This document shows positions 22,478-25,289 of a stretch of 25,289 bases of DNA, piece by piece. Source of the DNA: JAAYXU01 sp050942555 (lineage in GTDB: Bacteria > Bacillota > Clostridia > Christensenellales > UMGS416); the NCBI GenBank assembly GCA_050942555.1, contig JBMNNN010000009.1, forward strand, positions 1 through 25,289, written 5' to 3'. The translations under genes were made by a program, and so were the position numbers. The notes beneath the pieces were generated by a model, which worked only from the letters and a program-made list of their open reading frames with translations, did not search any database and was not told the origin of the DNA. Each line of letters opens with the position of its first letter. The first letter of the stretch is position 1.

Positions 22478-23941
22478 TTACCCGATAATCGTGATCGGCA
22501 CCAGCAATGGGGTCGGACGTCCGGCGCAGGCGATCTCGAGTATCAGCCGGTTGTTTCCGGCGACGCTGTCTCCCGCGGTCAGCGTAAAGGCGGCCGTGGC
22601 GTGTTCCCTGTGGGGGGAGTGCATCTCGTTTACATGCAGGCTCATCCCGCCCGTAACCGTCCAGCCTTCGGGAAGATACCAGCGGAGCGAAAAGCGCTTC
22701 TGCTCGCACATGCGCACGAGCCGCACCGATACGCGGCCCGAAAGGCTTCCGCCTGCCGCGATCACCGGCTCCCTGTTGAACTCCACGATCGCCTGCGCGA
22801 ACACGTTCTCGGCGGTGAAGCTGTAGCGAGAGCGGTTGAACATGCGCTCTACGAACGCGCGCCCCATAAAGTCCGCAGCCGTGACCCCGCCGAAATCGTT
22901 TTCTTTGGCGTCTATCGAAAATCTGCGCTCGCCCTTTTGCATCAGCGTCATGTTGTCGGTGCGGGTGGTCACGGGAAGCAGGTTCATCACGCAGTCGGTG
23001 AGCTCCTGGCAGGTGCGCGGGAAGAGACCGAATCCGCGTATGATCGATATCGTGATGATATCGTCGCCGATATACCGCTGCCAGTCGGGCGGTATGATGG
23101 ACGTACCGTGTATGATGCCCATAAGCGCTCCCAGCGTCGCGCCGGTGCAGTCGGTGTCGTCCCCGCAGTTGATCGCGAGGATCATTGATTTCTTGAAGTC
23201 TCCTTCGCCGTAGAGAAGACCGATGACGGTGAACGCGATATTGGCAGGCGCCTGGAACCAGCCCAGGTCCGCGCTGTCCTCGACCACGATGTTCCGGGCC
23301 TCGCGCCAGTCGATCCCCCGGTCGTAGGCGTCGATGACGAGGCGCACGCTGCGGGCTACGCGGCAGTCCTCGGGTATTTTCGACAGGCCGATGTCAAGCA
23401 GCGCGCGGATGTCGTGTATCACAAAGGCCGCGCTCTCCATCGCCGCCACGAATATCGCCGCGTAGGTGCCCTCTCCGAATCCGTGGTCGACGCTGGCGTC
23501 CTCAAAGGCGCAGCGGATGGCCTTTTCGGGGTTGGCGGGAAACAGGCAGGCCCATATCTCGGTGCGGATCCACGCGCCGTTCGAGTGCTTCCATTCCTCG
23601 TTGTGCAGCTCGCCCGACAGGGGAGGCAGCACGCCGTCGCGCATGTTGGCTTTACACACGCCGTACTCGTTCCATGAGGGGCCGATGTAGCTGATCCAGT
23701 ACTCTCCGAGTATCTTGGAGTCGATGGCATCGGGACCCAGTTCGTCCACCGCGCGCAGCCATACCAGCTGCAGATCCAGATCGTCGTTGGGCAGGGGCTT
23801 GCCGGGCTCCGATGTAAAGCCCTGAATGTCGTTGATCTCGCGCTTTCCCTCAAAGGGCGTACCCATCGTGCCGCCGATATTCTTGCCCAGCCAGCACGCA
23901 TAGATCCGGTCGCGCAGATACTCCCGCGTGAACTTGATCAT
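22478..23941 (-). CDS. ADP-ribosylglycohydrolase-family protein with C-terminal beta domain
   Basis: A 487-residue protein. Residues about 5-320 are the all-helical ARH/DraG fold: CWLGKNIGGTMGTPFEG near the start, then the two Mg-binding acidic clusters, PNDDLDLQLVW (N52, D53, D54, D56) and NCGDDTDCTGATLGALMG (D261, D262, D264). Family members remove ADP-ribose or related N-glycosidic groups, but the first cluster here is NDDLD rather than the textbook TDDT, typical of a large uncharacterised branch. Residues about 340-487 look like an added beta-sandwich that may bind the substrate. No signal peptide. GGAGG 7 bases before the ATG at 23941. Possibly read from the radical SAM promoter upstream (93-base gap). 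Could instead act on nucleosides or glycosides; the substrate is unknown. Confidence 0.82.
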   Translation of the reverse strand: MIKFTREYLRDRIYACWLGKNIGGTMGTPFEGKREINDIQGFTSEPGKPLPNDDLDLQLVWLRAVDELGPDAIDSKILGEYWISYIGPSWNEYGVCKANMRDGVLPPLSGELHNEEWKHSNGAWIRTEIWACLFPANPEKAIRCAFEDASVDHGFGEGTYAAIFVAAMESAAFVIHDIRALLDIGLSKIPEDCRVARSVRLVIDAYDRGIDWREARNIVVEDSADLGWFQAPANIAFTVIGLLYGEGDFKKSMILAINCGDDTDCTGATLGALMGIIHGTSIIPPDWQRYIGDDIITISIIRGFGLFPRTCQELTDCVMNLLPVTTRTDNMTLMQKGERRFSIDAKENDFGGVTAADFMGRAFVERMFNRSRYSFTAENVFAQAIVEFNREPVIAAGGSLSGRVSVRLVRMCEQKRFSLRWYLPEGWTVTGGMSLHVNEMHSPHREHATAAFTLTAGDSVAGNNRLILEIACAGRPTPLLVPITIIG

Positions 23942-24034
23942 ATCGGATCCTCCGTTTCATATCTTACTGCCCTGGAGTATAAAGGAAATGGTTCCGCAGG
24001 TCAATAGAATAGGAGCTGAGCTATGCCAAATCGA

Positions 24035-25147
24035 TCAATCTCCGGACTTCCCGCAGCAGCCGGTGTTCCCAGCTAGGGCGGCAAGCCATTCCCTGTTGCT
24101 CCACAGTGCGCAGCCGCCCTTTCCCTCCTCGAGCATATGGTGGTTCTTTCGTACCTCCGCCAGCAGTGGCGAGCGCAGTGCCTCGAGCAGTCCGTCCGTT
24201 ACGGCGTTGCGGTCGGAGAAGGGCGCGAACGGGCACGGCTCCAGGCCGCCCGCAGCGTTAATATGCACAAAGCCGCGCCCCGAAGCGAGGCAGCCTCCGT
24301 AGGGCGTTTCGTCGCCCGGGAAAGCTACGCACAGCATACCGGTCTGCCGCGACAGCTTGAGGCATCGCCGGGATAGCGTCGCTTTTTGCTCCGCCGACAG
24401 CGGTTCCTGAGGTGCGTCCGGGTCGGCGGGAACGTACTCGACATAGAATACCATCCGCGCGCCCAGCTCCCGCAGCTTCCCCGCGTAGCCCGGATCGGTG
24501 ATCGAATCGATGTTCCCGGCCGTGGCCGTCAGCGAGACGCCAAAGAGCAGGTCCGACTCGCGCATGCGCTGCATCGCTTCTGTGACCTGTCGGTACACGC
24601 CTTTTCCCCGCCGCCTGTCGGTTTCCTCAGCGCTTCCCTCGAGACTTACCACGGGCAGCATATTGCGGTGCGCACACAACAGCTCCATCCGCTCGCTCAC
24701 CATCGTGCCGTTTGTGAACACGACAACGGGTAGCGCACGATGCCTGGCCGCTGTTTCCAGCAGGCCCGGACGCAGAAAAGGCTCTCCTCCCGCGATCATG
24801 ATGAGCGAAACGCCCAGCTCTCGCGCCTCGCCGATGATTCGATCGAGCGATTCGAGCGGCATTTCCTTGCGGATACCGCTGGAGCATACGCCCGCGTAGC
24901 AGCCGCTGCATCGAAGATTGCAGGCCGTCGTCGCGCTGATGATGAGAATGGCCGGGACCGTCACGCCTTCTTTTTGCAGGCGGTGGCGGAGCGCTGCGGT
25001 CGCCGCCTGGTTTCTCATGATCGCGCCCAGTATCTTCCGGCTGTCGGGATGAGATGACAACCGGAAGGCCGTGCGCATCGCATGTACGAGATTGCTTTCC
25101 CACAGGCTCGGAGCAGGCTGGTTCATTCCTGTTTTCTTATCGTCCAT
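24035..25147 (-). CDS. Radical SAM protein with SPASM-like C-terminal cysteines
   Basis: A 370-residue radical SAM enzyme. The 4Fe-4S/SAM motif is C76-NLR-C80-SG-C83 in ACNLRCSGCYAG, followed by MIAGGEPFLRP (120-127), the SAM-binding GGE strand, and VVFTNGTMV and PVVSLEGSAEETD. The C-terminus carries CLASGRGFVHINAAGGLEPC and further cysteines ending in TGCCGKSGD, resembling a SPASM/Twitch auxiliary cluster region of peptide- or heme-modifying enzymes. No small precursor peptide gene was found next to it. The N-terminal 65 residues are helical and of unknown role. ATG at 25147 with AGGGGGAT ribosome site. It precedes the ADP-ribosylglycohydrolase-like gene by 93 bases on the same strand. Function beyond radical chemistry cannot be named. 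Confidence 0.85.
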   Translation of the reverse strand: MDDKKTGMNQPAPSLWESNLVHAMRTAFRLSSHPDSRKILGAIMRNQAATAALRHRLQKEGVTVPAILIISATTACNLRCSGCYAGVCSSGIRKEMPLESLDRIIGEARELGVSLIMIAGGEPFLRPGLLETAARHRALPVVVFTNGTMVSERMELLCAHRNMLPVVSLEGSAEETDRRRGKGVYRQVTEAMQRMRESDLLFGVSLTATAGNIDSITDPGYAGKLRELGARMVFYVEYVPADPDAPQEPLSAEQKATLSRRCLKLSRQTGMLCVAFPGDETPYGGCLASGRGFVHINAAGGLEPCPFAPFSDRNAVTDGLLEALRSPLLAEVRKNHHMLEEGKGGCALWSNREWLAALAGNTGCCGKSGD

Positions 25148-25149
25148 AT

Positions 25150-25169
25150 ACTGTATCCCCCTGTACAGT
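25150..25169 (-). promoter_or_regulatory. Operator-like palindrome over the radical SAM transcription start
   Basis: ACTGTA (25150-25155) and TACAGT (25164-25169) are a perfect 6-base inverted repeat with an 8-base spacer holding the ribosome site. The outer half overlaps the -10 element. This fits a repressor site over the start of transcription; if transcribed, it would also fold with the ribosome site in the loop. Confidence 0.5.
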
Positions 25170-25196
25170 GTACGGCCCGGCGTGTTCCGGTGTCAA
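25167..25196 (-). promoter_or_regulatory. Sigma-A promoter of the radical SAM gene
   Basis: Minus strand: consensus -35 TTGACA (25191-25196), an 18-base spacer and -10 TACACT (25167-25172). The -10 runs into the palindrome at 25150-25169. Confidence 0.6.
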
Positions 25197-25238
25197 GAAA
25201 ATTCAAACGCTTTGTTTTGATAGGATATCCATCCTTTC

Positions 25239-25278
25239 ATAACCGGATTATTATACCGCCGTAGCGCTATAACCGGAT
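25239..25278. repeat. Paired direct repeats ATAACCGGAT
   Basis: ATAACCGGAT occurs at 25239-25248 and again at 25269-25278, a spacing of exactly 30 bases (about three helical turns), each near a CTTTTCAT/CCTTTCAT-like flank. A TATAAT in minus orientation (25250-25255) lies between them. Possibly activator or repressor sites for a promoter at the window edge; the neighbouring gene is not visible. Confidence 0.4.
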
Positions 25279-25289
25279 ATCTTTTCATC

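Noticed and set aside
1..25289. A new defence island, biosynthetic cluster, CRISPR array or mobile element.
   Set aside because: No repeats, integrase, transposase, toxin-antitoxin, NRPS/PKS or peptide precursor genes were seen; the genes are mostly well-known housekeeping and sporulation families.

Overview
The window is ordinary chromosomal DNA from a GC-rich, endospore-forming member of the Firmicutes (Clostridia-like). The case rests on a sigF-type spoIIA operon, a minimal spoVAC-AD-AE set and yunB, together with sigma-A type promoters and strong AGGAGG ribosome sites. The species cannot be named from sequence alone. No tRNA, rRNA, CRISPR array, insertion sequence or phage gene was seen, and there is no gene-free stretch longer than about 220 bases.

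Layout. (1) 1-652: 5' part of murI (glutamate racemase), running off the left edge. (2) 798-2947: two-gene operon of an SDR oxidoreductase and a ManD/RspA-type sugar-acid dehydratase, closed by a terminator shared with the next operon. (3) 2959-6549, minus: methionine/one-carbon operon of a homocysteine methyltransferase-MTHFR fusion and a second protein with the first two MetH modules but no B12 domain. (4) 6579-16649: a sporulation and cell-wall block made of yunB, a class A PBP, spoVAC-AD-AE, a small membrane ORF, spoIIAA-spoIIAB-sigF and a second class A PBP divergent from spoIIAA. (5) 16564-20844, minus: mrfA-mrfB DNA-repair pair followed by a TPR protein. (6) 20955-22447: membrane-anchored GH18-like hydrolase. 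(7) 22478-25196, minus: an ADP-ribosylglycohydrolase-family protein and a radical SAM protein with its own promoter and operator-like palindrome.

How it works together. The spoIIA operon has a very good sigma-H promoter with two Spo0A-box-like sites just upstream, so the start of forespore sigma-F synthesis looks wired as in Bacillus. The same boxes also point at the divergent PBP gene, whose candidate promoter overlaps one of them. spoVA sits directly downstream of sigF but has its own sigma-F/G-like promoter, consistent with later forespore expression of the dipicolinate channel.

I did not find a convincing wholly new defence or biosynthetic system. The best leads are the shared Spo0A/sigma-H control region between spoIIA and a class A PBP, the B12-domain-less split methionine synthase, the TPR gene attached to mrfAB, the 86-bp tail-to-tail coding overlap at 16564-16649, and the operator-like palindrome over the radical SAM promoter.
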